Origin: Merluccius polli
Lineage: Eukaryota > Chordata > Actinopteri > Gadiformes > Merlucciidae
NCBI GenBank assembly: GCA_030340625.1
Contig: JAOPHQ010006257.1
Span: forward strand, 917,581 to 981,580
Reading direction: 5' to 3'
DNA length: 64,000 nucleotides
Below, piece after piece: positions 1-10,680 of the stretch. Each line of letters starts with the position of its first letter. Position 1 is the stretch's first letter. The notes under the pieces were generated by a model. It was not told where the DNA came from and searched no databases. It saw only the letters and a program-made list of their open reading frames with translations. Both the position numbers and the translations under genes were made by a program.

Positions 1-115
1 CTCCTCCCTTGGAGTCAGGACTCCTCCCCCTCCTCCCTTGGAGACAGGACTCCTCCCCCTTTACCCTCTATGTTTGTATTGTTTTGTCTTGCGTCTTCTA
101 TGTTCCCACTCGTGG
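1..115. repeat. Minisatellite tail with flank shared with 12836-13055
   Basis: Positions 1-59 hold about two copies of a 30-bp unit built on CTTGGAGACAGGACTCC. The sequence after it (CCTCTATGTTTGTATTG and onward to about 110) is repeated almost exactly at 13010-13055. The second copy follows the integrase-type transposon gene, so this left edge is probably the 3' end of another copy of that transposon lying mostly outside the window. Short open frames across it only translate the repeat. Confidence 0.75.
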
Positions 116-849
116 CCTGTACCTTGACGTGGTGAGTGGGCTTTACACCAAATCAGGCCATTTGCTCATTTGTCATAATTACATGTCCCCTGTACGATGA
201 CATTGCTATTGCTACTCTACTGTAATATAAAATATACTAATGTGGTATAGACAGTATGTTTATGGTAATGTGCTGTTGTAGGAGGGATGGACAATTTGAA
301 CTGATCTGTGCTTTTACTAATGTTATTGAGTTTTTGGAGTTTAGGCTTTAGTTTATTGGCCTGTTTCTAACCAGTTTCAAGTGTAAGATGTTGTGCAAAA
401 CCTTTTTACCTTCCAATTATCTTGCATTTATGCTTTAGTACTCAATCATGCAATATTTTAAATTATTGATATGAGTTGTTGACTACACGTCTGGGTAGAA
501 TGTAGAGTAATATAAGAACTTTTGAACCCATGACGGGCCTGTCATGGTAAATACCACAAAATAAATCCGAAGAACTAGGCTGGACATGTCGGACATGACA
601 CACACTTATACTGCAGTCTATTCCCCTAAAAGTTAATTACTTTAAAAGAGCAACGGGATGCATTTGGACCCCACTCTTAGCCAGCGCTGCCATAATTCAA
701 ATCAAGGTGAATCAGATGCAGGGACAGATTCAAAAGTTGCCATGCTAACAGTAACAGTTAAAAACACCAGAACCAGAAGTGGGTACACATCACACACTCT
801 GTGAGTGTCTTGTCTTGTGTTGAGGACCACAATGGAATTAAGCCCTGGA

Positions 850-1582
850 CTTGAATGTGTTTTTATCCTCAATTGTATTTGATGTTGATTCATGCCTTCA
901 TCTCCAGTAGACTCGACTACTGTAACGGTCTTCTGACTGGACTCCCACAAAAAAGCATTAAACAGCTGCAGCTCATTCAGAATGCTGCAGCTCGAGTTTT
1001 AACCAGAACAAAGAGATCAGAGCACATTACTCCAGTCCTAAAGTCTTTACACTGGCTCCCAGTCAGCTATAGAATAGACTTTAAAGTTCTGCTACTGGTC
1101 TACAAATCACTGAATGGTCTAGGTCCAGAATACATGAATGACATCTTAGTAGAATACAAACCCAGTAGGGCTCTGAGATCTACTGACTCAGGTCAGATAG
1201 TGGAGCCCAGAGTTCAAACTAAACATGGTGAAGCAGCTTTTAGCTGTTATGCTGCAACAAACTGGAACAAACTACCAGCTGAACTGAAATCAGCCCCAAC
1301 TGTGAACATTTTTAAATCCAGGTTAAAAACACTTCTCTTCTCCTGTGCTTATGATTGAGCTTGTTCTAAGCACTTTAAATTGTAAATTTGAATTGCACTG
1401 TCCTTTTAAATCATGATTCTCTTATAGTATTGTATTTCTTTCTATTCTTCTGTAGTTGTTTTTATTTATTTATTTTATTTTATTTTTTGAAATTTTACTT
1501 CAATTCTTGTTTTATGTAAAGCGCATTGAGTTGCCATTGTGTATGAAATGCGCTATATAAATAAAGCTGCCTTGCCTTGCCA
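850..1582 (+). mobile_element. L2/CR1-type LINE 3' end
   Basis: A 5'-truncated non-LTR retrotransposon. It contains the last part of ORF2 (855-1358), a 3' UTR, and a tail in which GCGCTATATAAATAAAG (1550-1566) is followed by two short TTGCC repeats. That ending is typical of fish L2-like elements, which finish in short microsatellites rather than long poly(A). No 5' part of the reverse transcriptase is visible, as expected after abortive reverse transcription. Confidence 0.85.
855..1358 (+). pseudogene. C-terminal fragment of LINE ORF2 (reverse transcriptase)
   Basis: The 167-codon frame carries the familiar post-catalytic segment of L2-like reverse transcriptases: SRLDYCNGLL, then QLIQNAAARVLT, then LKSLHWLPV, and it ends in FKSRLKTLLF and a stop at 1356-1358. 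The catalytic YADD box and the endonuclease domain are absent because the element is 5'-truncated, so it cannot retrotranspose by itself. The frame is open to its natural stop, so the insertion is not very old. Family assignment is from recalled conserved wording of this domain. Confidence 0.85.
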
Positions 1583-1776
1583 TGTATTTTCAAGACATTA
1601 GTTTGATACAGTTAAATAAATCAAAATAAAATAAAAAAATGTTTAATTAAAAAACATTCTGTACCGAAAAACATACCGAACCATGACTTAAAAACCGAGG
1701 TACGTACTGAATCGTGACACTTGTGTATCGTTACACCACTAATAGTAATGGATGATAGTAAGGGAACTATAGGGGC

Positions 1777-2170
1777 CAGGGGCCGTATTCACAAAGAATC
1801 TTAGGCCTAAAAGTAGCACCTAAATCTAGGAGAGTTTAAAAGTCCTCGAGAGGACTCCTAACTCCGTAAGACCTATTCACAAAGAATCGGAAAATGGCTG
1901 CAGCAAGATGGAATACTTTGGAGACAATGGAGGACTGCAAATTGATAAAGAGATATAGGCTACATCACCATAGGCCTACTGACCGCTTCTAAACTCGTGC
2001 ACGACAATCGACATAAGGGGGCGTCACTTTTAGTGATTTATCCATAGTATGAGTAGGTCTCAGCGGCGTCGTGAATTACTTTTAAGAGAAAACGTATACG
2101 TAAATGTTTTTAGCGTGAGTTAGGAGCACTTCTAGCGGTAAGATAAAAAGCATGGTGAATACGGCCCCTG
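1777..2170. mobile_element. MITE with 16-bp perfect terminal inverted repeats
   Basis: The left end CAGGGGCCGTATTCAC (1777-1792) is the exact reverse complement of the right end (2155-2170). The 394-bp interior is non-coding. No clear target-site duplication was found, so the superfamily is open. GGGGCC-type ends resemble the Harbinger-like MITE at 33138-34003, but the CAG start would also suit a hAT. Confidence 0.75.
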
Positions 2171-3846
2171 ATCTTAAACCAACATGACTTACCATGTTGG
2201 CTTAAGAGATGAGCCCTGTAAAAACAATATTAATTTAAACAGTAAAACATGCATTGTAATAGTTAACAATACCACTAGGCTATATGTTCCAGTGGTATAA
2301 ATAATTATATTCATAAAGCTGGTAGTGACGCGTGGCACTGTGGAGGCGCCTGAAGAAAGCACAACCAACAAGGACATTTCATGGTTATAAAATACATAAA
2401 TTGCAGGTTATAAAATATCAATAATAATAAATTACAATTAAGGTGACGGTGATGCAGGGTTGCCAGCTTCACGGCTTTCTCGCCAAATTGGGCTGTTTTG
2501 AAAACGGAGTCGCGGGTGTAAACATCGAAGACGCGGGTCACGGTTTTCTTGGGTACTTTCAAAACCCACCACAGAAACAGTTGGGGTGTAATATGTATTG
2601 TATAATCTTGATGAAAACTCAGTCAGAACAACACAGTTTCACTCCCAGAACGTCAAACAGCGACTGTCGGTAAGGGCACTTTAGCGTCAGTCACTGTGAC
2701 GTTTGACGTTCAGTGGTGTGTGGGCATCCGTCCTATTGGTTAGTTATTACTCCTGTATAGAGTAAACAACTCTATAAACAACTCTATGTTTAGGCTACTC
2801 TATAGCTCTGATTCCTGCACCATGATTCAATGACGTCAGGTTGCTAGGGGCTACGGCAGCCGGAAGTAGGCTACTGTCCTTACTGTACTATTTCTTAAGT
2901 TGTAATGTCATAATATTGTTGACAATAAAGTTTGTTAAAATAAAAAAAATTAAATATTATTGTCCCACACCACAATGTATGTCCCACAATGTGAACTCCA
3001 AACAATTCATGTTTATCCAATTCATGGACAAACACAGCAGCTGGAAACACGTTTAAAAAAACCCCACTTGAAATACAATGTAGCCTATATTTTTATTTTT
3101 ACAACACCAATCTCCCTATAATATGAACAAAATATGATCAGGTTATACTTTCTCTCTTGAAAACGGGCAAAACGCTAACCCTAACCCGGAAAATGAATTA
3201 AAAAAAACTCCATACGTTCGGAAAATGCAATGCACTGAACTGTGCGGCGCCATGTTTTTTTCCGCCATGTTTTTTGTAGTTCTAAAATGTTTAGTTAACG
3301 TTTTCCCTATTATGTGAAAATGTGTCAAGGAACTTCGCAAGTGAATTATATGTTTTAGGAACTGGGGAGCACATATATTAGGTCAGATTTCATTTTTACT
3401 ATTGCTAATTGGGTGAAATCTGGTTTTGACCTTACCCAGTAGCGCCCCCTGATGGTTTGGCCATGAGGCCAAAGGCCATGATAGAAGAAGTCAAGAGCTT
3501 TCCCAAAATGTTTTCCCCATGTTTGTATCACATTGTGAAAATCACTAAAACATATTTTAAGGGATATTAATGGCAAAATGTGTTCAACATATTGATGGTC
3601 CTTAGTCATGCTTTTCAATTTGGAGCAGTTTAGACGTTGAAATGCGAAGTAATCCAGTGTTCAGCGGTTTTTATAGCCTATATTAGGTTAAAAAAAAAAG
3701 TAATTCGCCCGAATTGAGTGATAGCCTAGGGTACACAATTAAGAAAAAACAACTGTGGGCCTGTTCATAACTAATGTACACATATATTTGTAATGTAATA
3801 ATGTAATCCTTATGACATTTTTTTAATCAACAATAATTTTGGGGGG
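2171..3846. other. No recognisable gene
   Basis: AT-rich sequence with only short open frames. CAGGGTTGCCAGCTTCACGG at about 2455 resembles a hAT terminus, but I found no matching right end. Nothing else is supported. Confidence 0.5.
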
Positions 3847-4307
3847 TGTCACAGTCTGTCCCTCTCTCAACTGCCTCTCAGTACTTTTCATTCACTCTCC
3901 ACTCCCCTGCCAGCCACGCCCCCTCATGCCAAATCCTCTCACGTGCTTCCAATTAACAATCAGGACAGTATTTAAACCCTCCCTGCTCACCCACGCGCTG
4001 CCAGATTGTTCTATATGCTTGCACTAGACTCTCCAGCTTTCTTCTCCACACTGATCTCCCGTTGCCGACCCCCGCCTGGATCTCGACTGCCTCTCCTGCC
4101 TAGCCCCCCGCCTGGATTTCGACTGCCTCTCCTGCCTAGCCCCCCGCCTGGATCTCGACTGCCTCTCCTGCCTAGCCCTTCACCTCGATCTGGTCTGTCT
4201 ATACAGTATATAATACTACCCCTGTCTGTACTGATTGAGAATAAACCCTCTTGTTTCCATTCTAGAAGTCTGTAGTGTGCTGCATTTGGGTTCATACACC
4301 TGTTACA
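3847..4307 (+). mobile_element. Solo LTR with 5-bp target-site duplication
   Basis: The 461-bp block starts TGTCACAG and ends CTGTTACA, giving canonical TG...CA ends. It is flanked by GGGGG on both sides (3842-3846 and 4308-4312), a 5-bp TSD. Inside are a TATA-like TATTTAAA near 3969 and an AATAAA near 4241, in the order expected for U3-R-U5 on the plus strand. No internal coding region or second LTR adjoins it, so it is most simply a solo LTR left by LTR-LTR recombination, probably of Gypsy type. The poly-G TSD is low in complexity, which slightly weakens the boundary. Confidence 0.8.
4073..4180. repeat. 36-bp tandem repeat, three copies, inside the solo LTR
   Basis: Units start CGCCTGGATCTCGACTG at 4073, 4109 and 4145, with a degenerate fourth start near 4181. 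The repeat lies between the TATA-like box and the poly(A) signal of the LTR. Confidence 0.85.
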
Positions 4308-5049
4308 GGGGGACTCGCCCCACGCCTTTCGATTCCAGGTGTCCACGTGTTCAGTTTAACACGGTAGGCTAATTCTGTATTTGTGCTTTGTTTCAGAGAT
4401 TATGGCTTGGAGAACCTTTGTATCGCGTTGCAAGCTGCTTTTGAATGACTGCACTCGACGGCTTCTGATGGACGACGTTGGACCAGCTGTGTTGCAGCAG
4501 ATTGCACAAAGGTAGATCTTAAGGTTCAGATGCTTCTAATGCTAGTTGGCCTCAAGTTTAGCAGTAGGCCTAGGCTTCAAACTCGTGCATGATGCAGAAA
4601 ATGTGCAACAGCGCCCCCTGGGGTCACATATTTCGGTGGGTCGCAGAATTCGGTGTAACACCGGAAGTAAATTTCCCATGCATTTATTTCGTCCACTTTT
4701 CGTTGAATCCTGATAAAAAGAGTATTAAGCCTTTAACCAAGCCAATCGTTCGTTATGGTAGTCGTGACGACCATATTATGTTTGATTCGGGATGAGTAGC
4801 TCCTCACTGTCATCAAAATAATGTACAGTCTTGTACAGTGGCGGTTGGTGATTCAATTTGTTGGGGGGGCGCAGTTGCGCGTGACGGGTCAAATTTAGCA
4901 CCTCACAATCAGAACGCAACACACAAATTCTAAAAACCAGTTAAACTAGACCATTGTTCAAGTATCTATACAATTAGAGAGATACTTTGGATATTGTTGA
5001 CCTTAAAGAGTTTTGGGACAGATAGACCACATGTTACACCATCTAAACA

Positions 5050-5190
5050 CCAGTCAACTAGATAATTGTTAAACTATCAATACAGTTAGAGACAGACATT
5101 GGATATTGTTGAACTATCAATAGAATCAAGAGAGAAATGGGATATTGTTGAACTATCAATAGAATCAAGAGAGATACATTGGATATTGTT
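5050..5190. repeat. Short tandem repeat of about 40 bp within the hAT
   Basis: GGATATTGTTGAACTATCAA recurs at about 40-bp spacing (5101, 5140, with a truncated copy at 5181 and a related start at 4989). Such arrays are common in hAT subterminal regions and may be transposase-binding repeats, but nothing here proves that. Confidence 0.75.
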
Positions 5191-5713
5191 TTGAGACACA
5201 ATTGAGTTTTCCTTAATCACAGTTGCCATCTTTCTATCACAAATTGAGTCTCCGCTAGCTTTCTCTTCTCCGTACTTACAGTTGTGGCGCGCAAATGCTT
5301 GCTTGATGGACGTGATTGATGCGATGAATTGTCCAATCACGTTAAGATTAAAAATATGGAAAACTCTGCCATTGGTCTGGGGGCACAGAGATGCGAACTA
5401 GAATCAATTTTTCATGCGCCAATGAAAAGCTGCCTCTGCTTGTTCGCGGTAAAAAAGTTTGCTAGCTCGGCCGTTTCTCAATTCGCGTTCTCGTGCGTAC
5501 TCGTGTACTTGCGTTCTCGGTAAACGTCATCAGTGGTGGCCCAAGCACTGTTCCAATTCCAAGTACGCGAGAACGCGAGTACTGTCGTAAAACCCGGAAG
5601 TCTTCTCGATGCGTTCTCGATGAGGCCGTTCTACCGAGGATGCATCGGAGGTGACTCGTGTGGACTTGGGACTGTTAAATATCCCAGGATGCATTTCGCA
5701 TCGATTATTAACA

Positions 5714-6916
5714 ATGGCGGAGCAGAGTCAGAAGACCGTAGAGACGACCCACAACTGTAAGCATAATTACTATTTTCCAAATACTTTTGTTTCACGAAAA
5801 CGTATTGTATTGTAATTGTAATGTATTTTTAACGTTTTTATTAGGCTATTATATTATTATTAGGATATATAATTATATTATTATTAGTATTAGGCATTCT
5901 CTAATCTGTCAAGACCTACTTGACATTTTCTTGGAATTTTTCGTTTTTGGAGTCCTTACAGCTAGCTTGTCAGGCAGATAGCTGTAACTCGACAAGACAT
6001 TTTCCATTCTTTAATTGTTAAACTTGTCTTTATTATGCATTCAATTAATAAGGGACCATTGATGAGACAAGGGCCCTCATTGAGTGGCGAGGGGCCAATG
6101 AAGTACGCTTCACTGGCCTCCGTAACTCCTCCATCACGGGATGGGAGTGAGTATTCGATTGATTTTGAGTGCTTGTATGTCTTGGGGAAGGTTCAAGTCG
6201 GGTTTCATTAGTCTGCAATGTGACTTTGCTTTACCCAGGGACTTTATTTCCACGGTTGGCCTGGGGTTAACCACAAAACAGGCCAAAAAGAAGTGGAACA
6301 ACCTTAAGGCTAAATACAAAGTAAGTATACGTTGCCTGTTTATCTTCTTTGTATTATATACTGATAGAGCTTTCCAGGGATTCCTTCATATGACAATTAA
6401 CCTACACACAATACCATGTCAGTGGCCCTATCAATAGAGTAAGTGTAGTTAAGTGTGAATACATGAGAATAATTAGTTTGACAGTGCAGTAATTAATACC
6501 GTTTTCAGGAGCTTAGGGACCCACCCACAGGCAAAGGGGTAGAGGCCGGTACAGCTACTGCTGCCAACTGGCAGTGGTATGATGCCATGGATGCTGCACT
6601 CCAGGGGCAGCACTCCATCAGTCCGCCCCTGGTAGTCGCATCAAACATCACTGCCACTGCCGGTGGCGTAGTAAGCACACCGGCCTCTACCTCCTCTGCT
6701 GGGGAAGCCTCAGCCTCAGCCTCAGCCCTGGAAAGCAGCAGCGGTAGCAGAAGAAAAAGGACACAGAGCCTTGTGGAGCTCATGAGGGAGCAGGGAGAGA
6801 GAGAAGAAGAGAGAGAGAGAGAGGCAGTGGCACGACAGGAGGAGAGGGAAAGATTGGCTGCCGCAAGGGCAGAGCGTTACCTCTCATTGTTTGAAAAACT
6901 AATTGACAAAATGTAA
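5714..6916 (+). CDS. Harbinger Myb/SANT-like accessory protein, 208 aa, four exons
   Basis: Exons 5714-5756, 6053-6146, 6239-6320 and 6509-6916 join in phase to 627 nt. Exons 1-3 give a trihelix Myb/SANT-like fold: NWTIDETRALIEW, then TGLRNSSITGWE, then KQAKKKWNNLKAKYK. Exon 4 is a Ser/Ala-rich linker followed by an RE-rich coiled coil (about residues 150-200) ending SLFEKLIDKM. In this superfamily the partner binds the element ends and helps bring the transposase to the nucleus. The ATG at 5714 is chosen because exon 1 joins directly into the first Myb tryptophan. The stop is TAA at 6914-6916, just short of a TAATAAA sequence. Confidence 0.85.
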
Positions 6917-7083
6917 TAAATTTGATTTTACAATTAATTCAAATCTTCTCATTCTTGATAGCAACAGTGTATTTTTATATTTTAATTTTCACATGTATAC
7001 TAGCAAATTCAGAGTGCTACACAAGGACTTCAGGAGGCAATAGTTTCAAGAAGAAAATCGCTGCTTTATTAAGCATAAACATT

Positions 7084-7161
7084 ACGGTAAGAGTGGGGGG
7101 GGGGGGGGGGGTCGTGTGTGTGTGTGTGTGTGTGTGTGCGTGTGCGCGCGTGCGTGTGTGT
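7084..7161. repeat. Poly-G tract and (GT)n microsatellite
   Basis: About 18 consecutive G at 7096-7112 are followed by TCGTGTGTG...GCGTGTGCGCG, in the 3' flank of the minus-strand transposase. Open frames across it translate only the repeat. Confidence 0.9.
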
Positions 7162-8872
7162 CTATATGTAATCGTGTTCTCCCAGGCAAATGTGCAGTCC
7201 TGCAGGAGCAGACACCTGGGCAGCAAGCCTCTCTCTTGATGCAGTTCCAGACAGGTCCCTCTCTTCTGCCTCCACCGGGTCACCTGGGCCATCCTCCTCC
7301 TCCTCTTCTTCCTCCTCCTCCTCCTCCTCCTCCTCCATCAAGATATCCCCCGCTGCCATGCAGATGTTGTGCAGGATGCAGCAGGCACCAACCACCTTGG
7401 GGGCAAACAGAGACTGGATCTCCAGCGAGCGCAGGAAGATGGCCCGCCAGCGCGTTTTGAGGATCCCGAATGACCTCTCCACAATGTTCCGCCCTCTGGC
7501 GTGGTGCCTGTTGTACCGTGCTTCAACATTACCTGGTAATCAGAATTTCCATGGATGTATCAGTGTCACCAAACTAACAATTTGTTTCTGATTTGTTTCT
7601 GCCCATGTGTGACATAAGAGAGGGTTCTTACCGGCTACAGGGTGGCGGTATGGCGTCATGATGGCCACGGGACGCTGCAGGCATGGGTAACCTCCATCAC
7701 CCAGCAGGAAGTACCCAGTGGGTGGGTACAGGGCCTCTCTATAAAATGTAGAACGCCGGAGCACGAGTGCATCATGCACCGACCCCGGGTTCCCGACGTA
7801 AATGTCAATAAATTGACCGTTCCCATCGCAGATGCCCTGCAGAATTATAGAAGTGAAGAGCTTCCTGTTGAAGTAGCTCTTCTTCTGCTCTGCAGGTGGC
7901 AAGACCCTAATGTGGCACCCATCAATGGCCCCGGCAGCACATCTGAAGGCCTCATGACCTGCAAGGCGAGCAAAGCCAGCCCCCACCTCCTCCATCTCCT
8001 CTGCCTTGGGGAAATGAATGACCCTGTGGAGGATGGCCATCATCTCCTCCACCACGCCGTGGACCGTCCTACAGACTGTGGACAGGGGCATCCCAAAGAT
8101 GTCTGCCGTCACCCTGTAAGACGCTCCACAGGCCAGCCAGTACACCGTCACCAGCACCTCCACCTCATGGCTCCATCCATGGTCTTTTTGCCGGGGCAGC
8201 AAGGCAAGCAGCCGGTTGAAGCTCTCCCTGGAGAGCCTGAAGCCTGGCTTCAGGTCCCCACCAGAAAAAAACACAGCCAGGATAGGCACAGTGGTGTTCA
8301 GCTGTGTGTACAGCTGTGAGCTGCTTTGGTCCTGAAACCAAAAAAATAATAAATATATTTTTATATACCGGTATATGCCATGGTTAGGTTCATATATTTG
8401 TATATTTATTTATTTGTGTATTTTAATGTACAATAAATTGCTATTATGAATTGAATATGTATTGTCTACTATGAATTGTTAAAGTATAGCAGAATTTACC
8501 AGAGGAATATTTTCTATGCCTATATTCATATAACGTTAGCATTTTTTTATACATTTCAGCCCGTTCTATATGTTGTGTGTAGCTGTAAGGGGCTTCAACT
8601 TTCAACCCTGTGGTAAAATTACAAATTGACCCATTACAGTCAAGTGCATATATCAATATTAATCGATAAATTGAAAGGTTAAAAACAAGCCATATCAATA
8701 AAACACATACGTGAGACTCAGACAGACAACTGAGGATGGCTCGTCTCCTTAGCGTCCTCCGCCTCATCCTAGCTCTCCGGTCATCGATCTGCCTCCTCAG
8801 TTGGGCAGCCTCCTCTTCTGCCAGCTGATAGAGAAAGCCCACCGCAGCAACGGAAATCCCGGTTGGATTCAT
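7162..8872 (-). CDS. PIF/Harbinger DDE_4 transposase, 410 aa, three exons
   Basis: Minus-strand exons 8872-8711, 8331-7632 and 7532-7162 (162, 700 and 371 nt) join in phase to 411 codons including the stop. All introns are GT-AG. Exon 1 is a basic N-terminus starting MNPTGISVAAV. The catalytic domain has the first Asp in AGAIDGCHIRV, the conserved GNPGSVHDALV, the second Asp in LLGDGGYPC and the Glu in NIVERSFGILKTRW. The Glu box is on exon 3 and is reached only after splicing. The C-terminus carries an unusual run of about 14 Glu, encoded by a (TCC)n tract on the plus strand near 7293-7336. Length and motif order fit HARBI1-like transposases, with no internal stop. A 208-aa Myb-like partner lies tail to tail with it. 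Confidence 0.92.

Positions 8873-8873
<1 letters not shown>

Positions 8874-8914
<41 letters not shown>
8874..8914. repeat. (GT)n microsatellite
   Basis: About 20 GT dinucleotides immediately upstream of the minus-strand transposase start codon. Confidence 0.95.
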
Positions 8915-8917
<3 letters not shown>

Positions 8918-9660
8918 CTATGCTAATATGTAATAACTCGCTCGTTCGTAAAAATCAACCCTACTCTCCAACCTACGACGCTACAATCTTTTTCCCGCCA
9001 CTGACCTTTTATATGTAGGGTAGCCGGCACGCGCATCTGTACCCTACATATAAAAAAAAGTCGTTTGTATATCTTATACACACGACTAGCATATCTTTTC
9101 ATTTATATTCATTCAAAATATTCACATAGTATTTAAAAATGAAAGAGGCTGGGGGCTTTGTTTTATATAATTTGTTTTTATTGTGTTAAATGAGGCCGTA
9201 AAGCAGTTAACAGAGCTGAGGTGGTGACGTCATCGAGTCCGCTGCTGTTCCAATTGCAAGTGCGTACTCGCGTTCTCGGAAGTCTGTACTTGAAGTCCGG
9301 ACCTTCCAAGTACGTACTTCCAAGTCCGCGAGAACGTAGTCCGCGTACTTAGAATTGAGAAACGGCCATAGACTCCAGTGTTACCGGCGCCCTTGACTTG
9401 GAGGCGGGCTTTATATCCAATGGCAAATAGCAGCCTAGCCCAAAGTCGGACGCATTTAATGGTTGCTGGCAGTGGCATGTAGCCTACAGTCCATCACACC
9501 ACTGCACCAGTAAAAACGCAATGTACAGATGTATAATTAAGTTCGTATTTGTTATGGTTGATTGATTCATGATTGAACTTGGTTGTTAGATAATATTTAT
9601 AATATAATATTTCACAGGAGGGGCGGCGCCCTCTATTGACCAGCCGCCACTGGTCTTGTA

Positions 9661-10680
9661 CCTTTGCCTTTTCTTCCGTTTTCCAAATTCTTTTTATGCC
9701 CGAATACGATCTGTTACACAGTTCAACAACTTAATGTACAGCTGTTGTCAGCGGATGGTGAAAACATTGCCGTCGAAAAAAAATGGACCACTTTCAAGTA
9801 GAAGTTGGAACAGTTTATAGACATTCTTTCCTTGATATCTTTGTGCAATTGTTGTATAATAAATGATGTATTAAACATACTTGACTTTCACTCTGTCCTA
9901 TTCACTGACAGACGACAAAAGTGCTATTGTAAGCTACCGCAATTCCTCTAATATTGGCCTGTATTCCATTAGCGGCCGGGTCTCTAACGTTGGCCGGTCT
10001 GTCGGCGGAGGTAAATGAAGGCCGGTCTCTAATATTCTCTCCATTATTAGAACCAACGTTTTTCATTTAATCGGCTTTGATGGCCATCAGTTCTCTGCAA
10101 TTCCTCATTCCTCACTGTTGCTAAACACAAAGCAGCCGTTTGTAGTATTAAAAACTCCCTGTAACAAACTTGAACTTGTAGGCCTATCTTTGGAATTTTG
10201 AAACTTATTAATTCAATCAAAATTATAACGCTCATATAGACACCTGGGCATGACATTTCTTTCAACTTAAACATGTTGATTGCCATGTGAAATTAGCACA
10301 GCTTTAACATTAAAACAGCTTTAAACAGATTTATCATTGGATACCTTTTTTCAACACGTTTCATTCAGTCCTTCTAGTTGCTGAGATTGCTGGTGCTAGG
10401 CTAAAACTAAATGCAATGCAAGTTTTATTTATAACATTATTCAACACGGACATTTGTACAGACAATAGTCTGGTGTTTATCATTCATTTGCCTTGGTTGT
10501 ACTGGGTTCCTTAAGTGTCCTAATGTAGTGAACTACATTTACTGTGTTTGTAACTTGGTTGTTATCTTTAGTGTAGTGAAGCTTAATTTATGGCAGATTA
10601 ACTGATGGTTTAGCTCACTACAATTTCCAAGTAGCTTGCCAACACTGATTCTATGATCTCTAAAATATTGCTCTGCTCAG
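9661..10680. other. Remainder of intron 1 of the integrase gene, no gene seen
   Basis: AT-rich. The only repeat noted is GGCCGGTCT, twice near 9990-10030. The interval ends in the acceptor CTGCTCAG of exon 2. Confidence 0.5.

Larger units (their letters stand above)
5469..9367. mobile_element. Complete two-gene PIF/Harbinger element (copy A)
   Basis: The ends are inverted: GGCCGTTTCTCAATTC at 5469-5484 and its reverse complement at 9352-9367. Further inverted similarity follows in GCG/ACTTG-rich subterminal sequence. Between them are both proteins a Harbinger needs, a Myb-like DNA-binding protein (plus strand, 5714-6916) and a DDE_4 transposase (minus strand, 7162-8872), arranged tail to tail. 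Both spliced frames are open, so the element looks potentially autonomous. A clean 3-bp TSD is not visible. TAG lies near both ends but at different offsets. Confidence 0.85.
4836..9652. mobile_element. hAT-type element carrying a nested Harbinger
   Basis: The left end CAGTGGCGGTTGGTGATTCA and the right end (reading inwards CAGTGGCGGCTGGTCAATAG) form an imperfect terminal inverted repeat. The element is flanked by a perfect 8-bp duplication GTCTTGTA at 4828-4835 and 9653-9660, the hAT hallmark. Without the nested Harbinger, only about 920 bp of non-coding sequence remain, so it is a non-autonomous hAT. It sits in intron 1 of the integrase gene. Confidence 0.88.

Noticed and set aside
2455..2640. 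hAT-like left end CAGGGTTGCCAGC
   Set aside because: No matching right end or duplication was found, so no element is claimed.
7642..8319. 225-codon plus-strand frame
   Set aside because: It is the antisense shadow of the Harbinger transposase exon 2, which has catalytic motifs and splice sites on the minus strand.
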